Positions 1 through 5,993 of a stretch of DNA of 8,952 bases are shown here, in pieces; positions within the stretch are counted from its first letter, which is position 1, and every line of letters begins with the position of its first letter. The notes under the pieces were generated by a model. It did not search any database. It saw only the letters and a list, made by a program, of their open reading frames with translations, and was not told the DNA's origin. The stretch is from Bryobacterales bacterium. GTDB lineage: Bacteria > Acidobacteriota > Terriglobia > Bryobacterales > Bryobacteraceae. The stretch lies in assembly GCA_025462985.1 (NCBI GenBank), contig JAOAPP010000655.1, forward strand, positions 1 to 8,952, written 5' to 3'. The position numbers were made by a program, and so were the translations under genes.

Positions 1-100
1 GCTTGCTCCTGGAGCAAAGCCAAATCGAGGATGCGTGAACACTCGCGCTCCACATGTCACGGGCCGCCCCAAACCACCGCTTTTGCTAAGGTAAAAGCGA

Positions 101-886
101 GTGTCAGCACCCCTGAATTTCCATCTGGCGCAATACGAGGGGCCGCTTGACCTGTTGCTGGACCTGATCAGGAAGCAGCAGATCAACATTTACGACATCC
201 CGATCGCACAGATCACCGGCCAGTATCTCGAGTACATGCAGCGCGCCGCCGAACTGGATATCGAACTCAGCAGCGAGTTCGTCTTCGTAGCGGCAACTCT
301 GATCCACATCAAGAGTAGAATGCTGCTGCCTCGCGATCCGGAGCTGGACAAGATTTCGCCCGAAGAAGATCCTCGTAAAGAACTGGTCGAACAGCTCATC
401 GAGCACCAGCGGTTCAAGAACGCTGCCGAAATGCTGCAGCAGAAACGGGTGATCGAGGACGCCATCTGGTCCAATCCGCAGATCGACCGGTTCGTTGAAG
501 AAGGTGAGGGACCGGGACTCGCGGTCACCATCTTCGACCTGGTGAAAACCTTCCAGACGATTCTCGAACGGACCAAGAACAGGCCACTGTATGAGGTCGG
601 CCGCGAAAATGTCAGCGTCCCGGAGATGATGCAGTTCCTCCGCGCCAGCATCTTGCGACACCACCGGCCGGAACCGCTGTCGGCAAATGCCCTGCTGGAG
701 CGCCAGCGGTCCCGAACAGGCATGATCTGTCTGTTCCTTGCGATCCTGGAATTAGTGAAACGGCAGGCCATCCAACTTTCCCAGGGCGAAGCGTTCGGCG
801 ATATCCTCGTCGGCCGGGGTCCCGGATTCGACGAACCCCCCGGAATGGTAGAGGACCTCGCTGCAGTGGAAGAGGAATATAAGTAG
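101..886 (+). CDS. scpA: Segregation and condensation protein A (kleisin subunit of SMC-ScpAB condensin)
   Basis: ScpA is the kleisin that bridges the SMC head domains and, with ScpB, forms the bacterial condensin that compacts and segregates the chromosome on the nucleoid. The 261-residue protein has the family's usual length. The N-terminal hallmark YEGPLDLLLDLI is at residues 12-23, followed by KSRMLLP at 71-77. The C-terminal winged-helix part, which binds the SMC head, contains FLAILELVKRQ near residues 212-222. The start is GTG at 101: TAAGG at 87-91 lies nine bases upstream as a good Shine-Dalgarno, and the conserved block begins only 11 residues in. scpB follows after eight bases, the usual partner arrangement. 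The protein ends in an acidic tail (EDLAAVEEEYK). Nothing is broken or missing. Identification is by motif recognition and is strongly supported by the neighbouring scpB. Confidence 0.96.
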   Translation: MSAPLNFHLAQYEGPLDLLLDLIRKQQINIYDIPIAQITGQYLEYMQRAAELDIELSSEFVFVAATLIHIKSRMLLPRDPELDKISPEEDPRKELVEQLIEHQRFKNAAEMLQQKRVIEDAIWSNPQIDRFVEEGEGPGLAVTIFDLVKTFQTILERTKNRPLYEVGRENVSVPEMMQFLRASILRHHRPEPLSANALLERQRSRTGMICLFLAILELVKRQAIQLSQGEAFGDILVGRGPGFDEPPGMVEDLAAVEEEYK

Positions 887-894
887 CGGAAAGC

Positions 895-1701
895 ATGGAC
901 GAAGTGGAAAACAGCCGAGAGGCTGATGAGGTGATTCCCCAAACTCCGCCAGATACACCAGGGGAAGCAGTCTCCGACGACGTCGTCATCGCTGAGGCCG
1001 TGACGGAAGAAGCACCTGAACAAACGACGGCTCTGTTGAAAGCCGTCATCGAAGCCGCCATCTACATCACAGACGAGCCGCTGACGCCGGAACAGATCGC
1101 CAAGGCGATCGAGCAGCCGCTGGATCGAATTAAGGACATTCTCAGTCAGCTGGCGGCCGAGTACGCGGCGCCTGACCGGGGCCTGAGCGTTCGGGAAGTG
1201 GCGGGCGGGTACAAGATGTCCACTAAGCCGGAACACCACGAGTCGATCCGGCTCTTCGTAAAGAAACTGCAACCACCGCTGAAGCTTTCACTGGCCGCGC
1301 TGGAGACGCTGGCGGTCATTGCTTACAAACAGCCCATTACCGCACCCGAGATTATGGACATCCGCGGCGTGCAGGGCGCCGGTGTACTGAAAACTCTGCT
1401 CGATCGCAAGTTGATCGCAACCGCCGGACGGAAAAACGTGATTGGCAAACCGATCATGTACAAAACCACCCGCGAGTTCCTGATTCAATTCGGCCTCAGT
1501 TCCCTTGCCGAACTGCCGACGCTGAAGGAATTCGAGGAGTTGGGTCGCCTCGCGCTGGGCACGGGTGACGAAATGGCTTCATCCGCGCCGCCGAGCGAAC
1601 CAAGGCCGGAGGGACGAGCGGAGCCGCCGCCTTCGCACGAAGAACCCGCGGCTTCTAAGGAAGAAGAAAACAGGTTGGAAGAACAGCACGTCGATGCCTG
1701 A
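895..1701 (+). CDS. scpB: Segregation and condensation protein B, with extended N- and C-terminal tails
   Basis: ScpB is the dimeric winged-helix partner of ScpA in the SMC condensin complex. The core runs from about residue 45 to 225. It includes LKAVIEAAIYITDEPLT (48-64), the highly conserved SLAALETLAVIAYKQPIT (132-149), then EIMDIRGV, and a second winged helix ending in GKPIMYKTTREFLIQFGL and LAELPTLKEF. The core length matches ordinary ScpB, but the whole protein is 268 residues. An acidic segment of about 45 residues precedes the core, and a Pro/Glu/Arg-rich tail of about 45 residues follows it. ATG 895 is the first start after the scpA stop (eight-base gap), with only a weak GGAAAG just upstream. 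An in-frame GTG at 1000 would remove most of the N-terminal tail, so the true start is less certain than the identity. The 3' end overlaps the next gene by eight bases. Confidence 0.95.
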   Translation: MDEVENSREADEVIPQTPPDTPGEAVSDDVVIAEAVTEEAPEQTTALLKAVIEAAIYITDEPLTPEQIAKAIEQPLDRIKDILSQLAAEYAAPDRGLSVREVAGGYKMSTKPEHHESIRLFVKKLQPPLKLSLAALETLAVIAYKQPITAPEIMDIRGVQGAGVLKTLLDRKLIATAGRKNVIGKPIMYKTTREFLIQFGLSSLAELPTLKEFEELGRLALGTGDEMASSAPPSEPRPEGRAEPPPSHEEPAASKEEENRLEEQHVDA

Positions 1702-2443
1702 AGAACGATTACAGAAAATCCTGGCGCATGCCGGCGTGGCCAGCCGCCGCAAAGCCGAAGACCTTATCACAGCCGGCAGAGTCTCCGTAAATGGAAAGAC
1801 CGTCATGGAACTGGGATCCAAGGCGGATCTCGCGGTCGACCAGGTCAAGGTAGATGGTCGGGTTCTCACTGAGCCCAAGCACCATATCTACATCGCGCTT
1901 CACAAACCGAAGAACGTCGTGACGACCGTCAGGGACCCGCAAGGGCGCGAAACCGTTATGTCGTTCTTCAAAGGAATCAAGGAGCGCATTTATCCCGTTG
2001 GCAGGCTCGATTATGCCAGTGAGGGGTTGCTGCTCCTCACAAATGATGGGGAGTTCGCCAATAAGCTGACCGCGCCGGCCAGCCACGTCACGAAAACATA
2101 CCTGGTGAAGGCCAATGGAACGTTGACGCAGGAGCAGGAAGAGCAGTTCCGGCGGGGCATTCCAATGCACGGCCGTAAGACTGCGCCGGCCGGCTTGAAG
2201 ATGATCCGCAAGGGAGCGAATCCCTGGTATGAGGTGCGCCTGGTTGAGGGGCGTCAAAACCAGATCCGAATCATGTTCAAACATTTCAATCTGCTGGTGG
2301 AGAAGCTGAAGCGGGTTAAGATCGGGTTCCTGGATCTCGGTGATCTGAAGCCCGGCGCTTACCGGACACTCACAAAACGCGAAGTGGAACGTTTCCAGAA
2401 ACTGCTTCACCTGGAAGAAGAGCAATCATCAAATGGCGAGTGA
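1694..2443 (+). CDS. rluB: RsuA/RluB-family rRNA pseudouridine synthase
   Basis: This enzyme isomerises a specific uridine in ribosomal RNA to pseudouridine. The family member that usually sits beside scpAB is RluB-like (23S rRNA), but the sequence alone does not fix the target base, so RsuA or RluE-type specificity is possible. An S4 RNA-binding domain occupies about residues 3-50 (RLQKILAHAGVASRRKAEDLI). The catalytic domain follows, with the motif GRLDYASEGLLLLTNDGE at 103-120. Asp106 is the expected nucleophile. EGRQNQIRIMF (185-195) is the conserved C-terminal motif. The frame stays open upstream to an ATG at 1565, but that part is arginine-rich and lies inside scpB. ATG 1694 puts the S4 domain at the N-terminus as in the family, giving 249 residues. 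GGAAG at 1677-1681 is a possible ribosome site. The overlaps with scpB (8 bases) and the next gene (11 bases) suggest translational coupling. Confidence 0.92.
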   Translation: MPEERLQKILAHAGVASRRKAEDLITAGRVSVNGKTVMELGSKADLAVDQVKVDGRVLTEPKHHIYIALHKPKNVVTTVRDPQGRETVMSFFKGIKERIYPVGRLDYASEGLLLLTNDGEFANKLTAPASHVTKTYLVKANGTLTQEQEEQFRRGIPMHGRKTAPAGLKMIRKGANPWYEVRLVEGRQNQIRIMFKHFNLLVEKLKRVKIGFLDLGDLKPGAYRTLTKREVERFQKLLHLEEEQSSNGE

Positions 2444-2840
2444 TGCGGAACTGAAGGAACTATTGCGGACGGCGAAGACGATTGCCGTCGTTGGACTGTC
2501 CAACTCGCCAATGCGCGCGAGCCTGGGTGTGGCTCGGTTTCTCCAACGGCAGGGTTACCGAATTATCCCAGTGAATCCGAATGAAACAGAAGTGCTCGGT
2601 GAGCGGTGCTATCCGACGCTGCGCGAAGTGCCCGATGCGATTGACATTGTAGATATCTTCCGCCGTCCGGAGTTTGTTCCCGAAGTGGTGGAGGCCGCGC
2701 TGGAGAAAAAAGTGCGGTGCATCTGGATGCAGGAAGGGGTTGTTCACCCCGGCGCCGCTGCCCGAGGCGAAGCGGCGGGCATACCAGTCGTAATGGACCG
2801 CTGTATCTTGAAAGAACTTGGCCGTCTGCTTCCGAAGTAA
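2433..2840 (+). CDS. CoA-binding domain protein (YccU/CoA_binding_2 family)
   Basis: This is a small stand-alone Rossmann-fold protein of the CoA_binding_2 family, the single-domain relatives of the succinyl-CoA synthetase CoA-binding domain. Its physiological role is not established. The 135 residues match the family length. Visible hallmarks are AVVGLSNSP (18-26, nucleotide/CoA loop), VNPNE (47-51), YPTLREVPDAIDIVDIFRRPE (60-80), WMQEGV (98-103) and MDRCI (121-125) with its conserved cysteine at 124. There is no signal peptide, so it should be cytoplasmic. The ATG lies inside the end of the pseudouridine synthase gene (11-base overlap), and the next gene begins four bases after the stop, so it is an internal member of the operon. 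CoA binding is inferred from the family. No enzymatic function should be assumed. Confidence 0.9.
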   Translation: MASDAELKELLRTAKTIAVVGLSNSPMRASLGVARFLQRQGYRIIPVNPNETEVLGERCYPTLREVPDAIDIVDIFRRPEFVPEVVEAALEKKVRCIWMQEGVVHPGAAARGEAAGIPVVMDRCILKELGRLLPK

Positions 2841-2844
2841 CAGA

Positions 2845-4122
2845 ATGCTCCGTGCGCAGGCGGGGATCGCTTTCCTCGCTGCCCTGCTGCTGATCACAAA
2901 TAGCTGCAAGACGGAGCCGACAGACCTTGTTGGTTATGCCTACATCGCTCCGGCATCCATTAATCTTCGCCCCGCGCTGACGGACCGAAGCAACTCCGTG
3001 GCGGTCCTTAATCATGGTGACCGCGTTCAAATTCTAGAGATCCGCAGGCGTTTCGCAAAGATCCGTTCGAGCAAGGGCGCGGAGGGTTGGATGGATGCGA
3101 CGCAGCTGCTGACGCCTGAACAGATGGAACAGATTCGCCGGGCTGCGGATGCCGCGCGAAAGCTGCCGTCCGAAGGATCGGCCACCGTATTCGAAGCCCT
3201 GAACATACATCTCGACCCAAGCCGGCAGTCGGCCGCATTCGCCAGAATACCGGAGGGTACGTCGGTGGAGGTGCTGGCTCATCGCCTGGCGCCAAAAGTG
3301 ACGGGACTGCCGAAAGTTCCGGCGTTCACGATTCCCCTTTCTCCCGCAGCGACGGCGAGAAAACAGCGCAAAGAGCGGCAGGTGAAGAACAGTTTCCGAC
3401 TACCGACGCGCCCGCCGGCTCCGAAGGCGCCGGAGAACTGGCTCGAACTTTCAACGGGAAAGGTAGGGGGGACATCGCCTCAGGTCGCACTGCCGAAGTT
3501 GCCACCCGCGAAAAAGCCCGAAGAACCACAGAAGCCAGTTCCAATGGAGGACTGGACGCTCGTGCGCACCAAAGATAAGCAATGCGGCTGGGTGTTGTCG
3601 CGCAATCTGATTATTTCCATTCCGGATGAAGTGGCCCAATACGCGGAGGGCAAACGCATCACGTCGTACTTCGATCTGGGCGTTGTTCCGGATGAGGAAA
3701 AGGGGCCTCGTCACAACTGGCTCTGGACTACTTCTTCAGAGCTGCGGGAGTTCGACTTCGATGCCTGGCGGGTGTTCCTGTGGAACCGGCACAGGCATCG
3801 CTACGAAACGTCGTACCGGGAACGCGACGTAGAAGGTTACTTCCCCGTGCATGTGGATCCCCCGGACGGCTCCAGCCCTGCTCGGACATTCAGCCTTATT
3901 CTGAGGCTGGAAGATGGAAAGCTGCAGCGTCGGCTGTATGCTTTCGACGGTGTGCGCGTGCATCTCACGGGGCAGGAATCTTACGACCCTGCGAAGTCCG
4001 CGCCGGATCCAGCCATTCACACGGACAGCGGCAAGGGTACACGGCACACAGGGTCGAGGGCAAAGAACTGGCTCAGTAAGAAGCTGTCCGATTTCCAGAA
4101 GCACCTGGGCGGCGCTCCATAG
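2845..4122 (+). CDS. SH3-domain envelope protein, probable lipoprotein, unknown C-terminal region
   Basis: I do not recognise a named gene. From ATG 2845 the protein is 425 residues. It begins with a hydrophobic export signal (about residues 5-18) followed by ITNSC, so Cys21 may be lipidated; the lipobox is not canonical (Thr and Asn at -3 and -2). Residues 30-90 look like a bacterial SH3 domain (INLRPA..., GDRVQILE, GWMDATQLL). A second SH3-like unit starts at about 113 (NIHLDPSRQSA..IPEGTSVEVLAH). It seems to be completed only at 237-255 (WTLVRTKDKQCGWVLSRNLI), after a Pro/Lys-rich insert of about 87 residues. Residues 260-380 form a Trp/Tyr/Arg-rich region of unknown fold, and the tail is basic. 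Cell-wall binding is the usual inference for SH3b proteins. The ATG is four bases after the preceding stop. An in-frame TTG at 2818 exists, but it would put a polar stretch before the signal and overlap the upstream gene. Confidence 0.75.
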   Translation: MLRAQAGIAFLAALLLITNSCKTEPTDLVGYAYIAPASINLRPALTDRSNSVAVLNHGDRVQILEIRRRFAKIRSSKGAEGWMDATQLLTPEQMEQIRRAADAARKLPSEGSATVFEALNIHLDPSRQSAAFARIPEGTSVEVLAHRLAPKVTGLPKVPAFTIPLSPAATARKQRKERQVKNSFRLPTRPPAPKAPENWLELSTGKVGGTSPQVALPKLPPAKKPEEPQKPVPMEDWTLVRTKDKQCGWVLSRNLIISIPDEVAQYAEGKRITSYFDLGVVPDEEKGPRHNWLWTTSSELREFDFDAWRVFLWNRHRHRYETSYRERDVEGYFPVHVDPPDGSSPARTFSLILRLEDGKLQRRLYAFDGVRVHLTGQESYDPAKSAPDPAIHTDSGKGTRHTGSRAKNWLSKKLSDFQKHLGGAP

Positions 4123-4169
4123 GTCTGCGGGAGCGGACGAAACGTTTTCCTGGATATCGAAAAAGAAGA

Positions 4170-4175
4170 TAGAAT
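4170..4175 (+). promoter_or_regulatory. Candidate -10 box for the GYD-domain gene
   Basis: TAGAAT (5 of 6 to the sigma-70 consensus) lies 19 bases before the ATG at 4195, within the 72-base gap after the SH3-protein gene. The best spaced -35 (TTCCTG at 4147-4152, 17-base spacer) is poor. Transcription starting just after it would give a very short leader beginning at about the GAGG ribosome site (4183-4186). It is plausible but based on a single hexamer. Confidence 0.3.
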
Positions 4176-4194
4176 CTGCTGCGAGGTTCCTTCG

Positions 4195-4488
4195 ATGCCT
4201 ACTTACATCATGAATGGCCGCTGGACGACGCAAGGCCTACAAAACATAAAGGAAAGTCCGGCACGCCTGGACGCATCCAAAAAGCTTTTCGAAACGCTGG
4301 GCGTTCGGATCAGAGACTTCTATATGACGACCGGCAAATACGATATCTGCGTGATCCTGGACGCCCCGGACGACAGCACTCTGGCGCATGCCTTGCTCGC
4401 CTTGGGCTCAAAGGGCAGTCTCACTACCCAAACGGTCCGGGCCTTCACAGAAGACGAATACCGGGACGTGATCAAAAAGCTTCCCTGA
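4195..4488 (+). CDS. GYD-domain small protein
   Basis: A 97-residue cytoplasmic protein of the GYD family, small alpha/beta ferredoxin-like proteins of undetermined biochemical role. The family pattern is visible: an N-terminal beta strand (TYIMNGRWTTQGLQNIKESP), then a helix, then the segment FYMTTGKYDICVILDAPDD (about 42-60), where the eponymous Gly-Tyr/Lys-Tyr-Asp turn precedes a strand. The C-terminal part (TTQTVRAFTEDEYRDVIKKLP) closes the sheet and final helix. It is full length. GAGG at 4183-4186 lies eight bases before the ATG and supports this start. The gene is separated from the upstream operon by 72 bases and is convergent with the ABC ATPase gene 18 bases downstream, so it may be its own transcription unit. 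Family membership is fairly certain, but no function can be given. Confidence 0.85.
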   Translation: MPTYIMNGRWTTQGLQNIKESPARLDASKKLFETLGVRIRDFYMTTGKYDICVILDAPDDSTLAHALLALGSKGSLTTQTVRAFTEDEYRDVIKKLP

Positions 4489-4511
4489 ATCAGTGCGATG
4501 GGCGGTTCAGG
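4484..4511. terminator. Weak inverted repeat between convergent genes
   Basis: CCTGAA (4484-4489) and TTCAGG (4506-4511) are perfect inverted repeats around a 16-base loop. They span the stop codons of both converging genes (4486-4488 and 4507-4509). The position suits a shared bidirectional 3' structure. The stem is only six pairs and has no following T-run, so termination activity is speculative. Confidence 0.2.
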
Positions 4512-5283
4512 CCTCCTCCATCTCACCGACCATTTCTACTCGGTCCATGGCCAGGAAGAGCTTAACGTGCGGATTGTCGCATTTGTCCAGCTCTGATACC
4601 GGACCGAAATAGGTCGCTTCTCCTTTGTAGAGAAACACCACCGAATCGGCGACCTTGCGCATCAGGTCGAGATCGTGCGTCACTACCACCGAAGTCAACT
4701 TCAGCTGCCGTTTTAGTCGCAGCATCAAATTACCCAGATCGTCTGACATGATGGGGTCGACCATCGTAGTCGGCTCGTCGTACAGAATGCACTCCGGCTG
4801 AGCCGCCAGCGCCCGGGCGATTGCGACAGCACGCTTGTAACCGGTAGACAAATCGGCCGGGTACATGTCACCGACCTCCTGCAGGTCCACCATCTTCAGC
4901 AGCCCGGTCACCACCTCTTCCTTGTTCTCTTCGTTGTAGTCTCCCCGCAGCTCCAACGAAAAAAGGATGTTCTCTCGAATGGTCAACGAGTCGAACAAGG
5001 CCCCCGACTGAAACACCATGGTGACCCGCCGCCGAATGGCCCGGAGCTCCCGCTCCGCCATATCGGTGATATCGACGTTTCCGACAATCACCCGACCTGA
5101 ATCCGGCTTCAAGAAGCCCATGATGTGACTCAGCGTGACCGATTTCCCGACACCGCTGCCGCCGATGATGGCCAGCGTCTTCCCGACATCGACATAGAAG
5201 CTGACTTTTTTGAGAATCGGCCGGTCGAAGGCCTTGCTCACTTCCCGGAATTCAATGTAGTGTGGATTTCCTTCAGTAACCAT
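4507..5283 (-). CDS. ABC transporter ATPase, MlaF-like (lipid/Mce-type transport)
   Basis: This is a 258-residue ABC ATPase that best resembles the MlaF/Ttg2A group, which powers MlaE-type permeases moving phospholipids between inner and outer membranes. Key sites are Walker A GGSGVGKS (41-48, Lys47), Q-loop Gln92 in VFQSGALFDSLT, signature LSTGYKRAVAIARA (145-158), Walker B ILYDE with Glu170, EPTTMVDP with D-loop Asp176, and switch His203 in VVTHD. VFQSGALFDSLTIRENI is typical of MlaF-like proteins. The signature carries Thr in place of the first Gly of LSGG, and the usual TGLDP is TMVDP. All catalytic residues are present, so the protein should be active. The gene overlaps the 3' end of mobA by 11 bases and is probably translated by coupling, since no strong ribosome site precedes ATG 5283. 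No permease or Mce-domain gene lies in the window, so the partner must be elsewhere. Another ABC import or resistance role cannot be excluded. Confidence 0.88.
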   Translation of the reverse strand: MVTEGNPHYIEFREVSKAFDRPILKKVSFYVDVGKTLAIIGGSGVGKSVTLSHIMGFLKPDSGRVIVGNVDITDMAERELRAIRRRVTMVFQSGALFDSLTIRENILFSLELRGDYNEENKEEVVTGLLKMVDLQEVGDMYPADLSTGYKRAVAIARALAAQPECILYDEPTTMVDPIMSDDLGNLMLRLKRQLKLTSVVVTHDLDLMRKVADSVVFLYKGEATYFGPVSELDKCDNPHVKLFLAMDRVEMVGEMEEA

Positions 5284-5839
5284 CAGCCGAGCGCAAGGCG
5301 TTCCATTCCTCTACGGTATTGATGTTGCAAATGGGACTGGCGACAGAGATCACTTTCGCCTGAAGCTCCTCCACCACGATATTCAGCTTCAGCCTGCCTT
5401 CATCCAAGGCCTTTCTGATGACCGGCAGGCATGTGCTGCGATAGACGGCACACAACGGGTGGGTGACGCCGGAAACATCCTGGGACATAATACAGTCTTC
5501 CCCGGAACCGACCGCTACGCACAGAAGTCTTCTCAGGTGGGCCGCTTCGACCTCCGGCATATCGCAGGCGAGTATCAGGTTCAGTTCTGCACGGGCGCTG
5601 TCCAGGGCAGCCTCGATACCGCTGAGGGGACCCAAGCCGGTACGCAAGTCAGGAATACACGGATAGTTTAAGTGCGCGTATCGGGCCGGATCGCCGACCA
5701 GCGCTACACTGTCGGCGACAGCGGACAGCTTGCCCGCGATATCTTCCACAAGAACACCGGAATTCCACGGAAGCAGCGCTTTGTCTCGCCCCATCCGGCG
5801 GCTTTGGCCTCCTACCAGGACGAAGCCGGCCGTCAACAT
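5273..5839 (-). CDS. mobA: Molybdenum cofactor guanylyltransferase
   Basis: MobA transfers GMP from GTP to molybdopterin, making the guanine dinucleotide cofactor used by DMSO-reductase-family enzymes. The 188-residue protein (194 in E. coli) has the nucleotide-binding signature LVGGQSRRMGRDKALL at 8-23 with the conserved Lys20. GPLSGI (70-75), ACDMP (91-95, with the metal-binding Asp93), THPLCAVYR (126-134) and the C-terminal NINTVEEW (172-179) are all typical. ATG 5839 puts the first beta strand directly at the N-terminus. An in-frame TTG at 5845 would add only two residues, and neither has a clear ribosome site. The product is cytoplasmic. The gene is divergent from the amidase gene and overlaps the ABC ATPase start by 11 bases. 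No molybdoenzyme or other cofactor gene is nearby. A related purine or CTP nucleotidyltransferase (MocA-like) is possible but the motifs favour MobA. Confidence 0.9.
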   Translation of the reverse strand: MLTAGFVLVGGQSRRMGRDKALLPWNSGVLVEDIAGKLSAVADSVALVGDPARYAHLNYPCIPDLRTGLGPLSGIEAALDSARAELNLILACDMPEVEAAHLRRLLCVAVGSGEDCIMSQDVSGVTHPLCAVYRSTCLPVIRKALDEGRLKLNIVVEELQAKVISVASPICNINTVEEWNALRSADGY

Positions 5840-5877
5840 GCCCAAATAGTAGCATCCGGGTCAGTCGTGTTCCGGGA

Positions 5878-5883
5878 TATAAT
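5878..5883 (+). promoter_or_regulatory. Candidate -10 box (TATAAT) for the amidase gene
   Basis: A perfect TATAAT lies 110 bases upstream of the amidase ATG in the 154-base divergent intergenic region. No recognisable -35 sits 16-18 bases upstream and there is no extended TGn, so it may depend on an activator or an alternative sigma factor. If used, it gives an untranslated leader of roughly 100 bases that contains the two inverted-repeat elements listed separately. No convincing minus-strand promoter for mobA was found here. Confidence 0.4.
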
Positions 5884-5935
5884 CAGACAGCCAATACTTG
5901 TTGCTTCCGTTCTTCTATGTCTCGTCCGCCCACCA

Positions 5936-5948
5936 GTTCGAACAGTTC
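5936..5948. repeat. Palindrome GTTCGAAC with an extra GTTC half-site
   Basis: GTTCGAAC at 5936-5943 is a perfect eight-base palindrome. It is followed after one base by another GTTC (5945-5948), so GTTC, GAAC and GTTC half-sites lie in a row. A further GAACAG occurs at 5958-5963. The cluster lies between the TATAAT at 5878 and the amidase start, where an operator could sit. The spacing does not match the LexA boxes I know. It could easily be chance. Confidence 0.2.
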
Positions 5949-5974
5949 AGTGCTCGGGAACAGACGCTTGGCAG

Positions 5975-5986
5975 AGCTAGTTAGCT
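5975..5986. repeat. Inverted repeat AGCTA-GT-TAGCT just before the amidase start
   Basis: Two perfect five-base arms flank a two-base centre and end seven bases before the ATG at 5994, where the ribosome site should be. In RNA the loop would have to open to four bases, leaving a weak hairpin. In DNA it could be an operator. No strong Shine-Dalgarno is visible; GAG at 5987-5989 or so is the nearest candidate. Confidence 0.2.
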
Positions 5987-5993
5987 GAGATCC

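Noticed and set aside
1..100. Possible end of an upstream gene (short frame ending at TGA 36-38) and a hairpin at 1-20
   Set aside because: Too little sequence to identify a protein, and the hairpin GCTTGCTC/GAGCAAAGC has a bulge and no T-run. Neither can be supported as a feature.
190..1272. Long minus-strand open frame of 360 codons opposite scpA and scpB
   Set aside because: It is a shadow of the plus-strand genes in high-GC DNA. The composition is Ser/Arg-rich with no recognisable domain.
1565..1693. Longer start (ATG 1565) for the pseudouridine synthase
   Set aside because: It would add 43 arginine-rich residues encoded within scpB and place the S4 domain away from the N-terminus. ATG 1694 fits the family.
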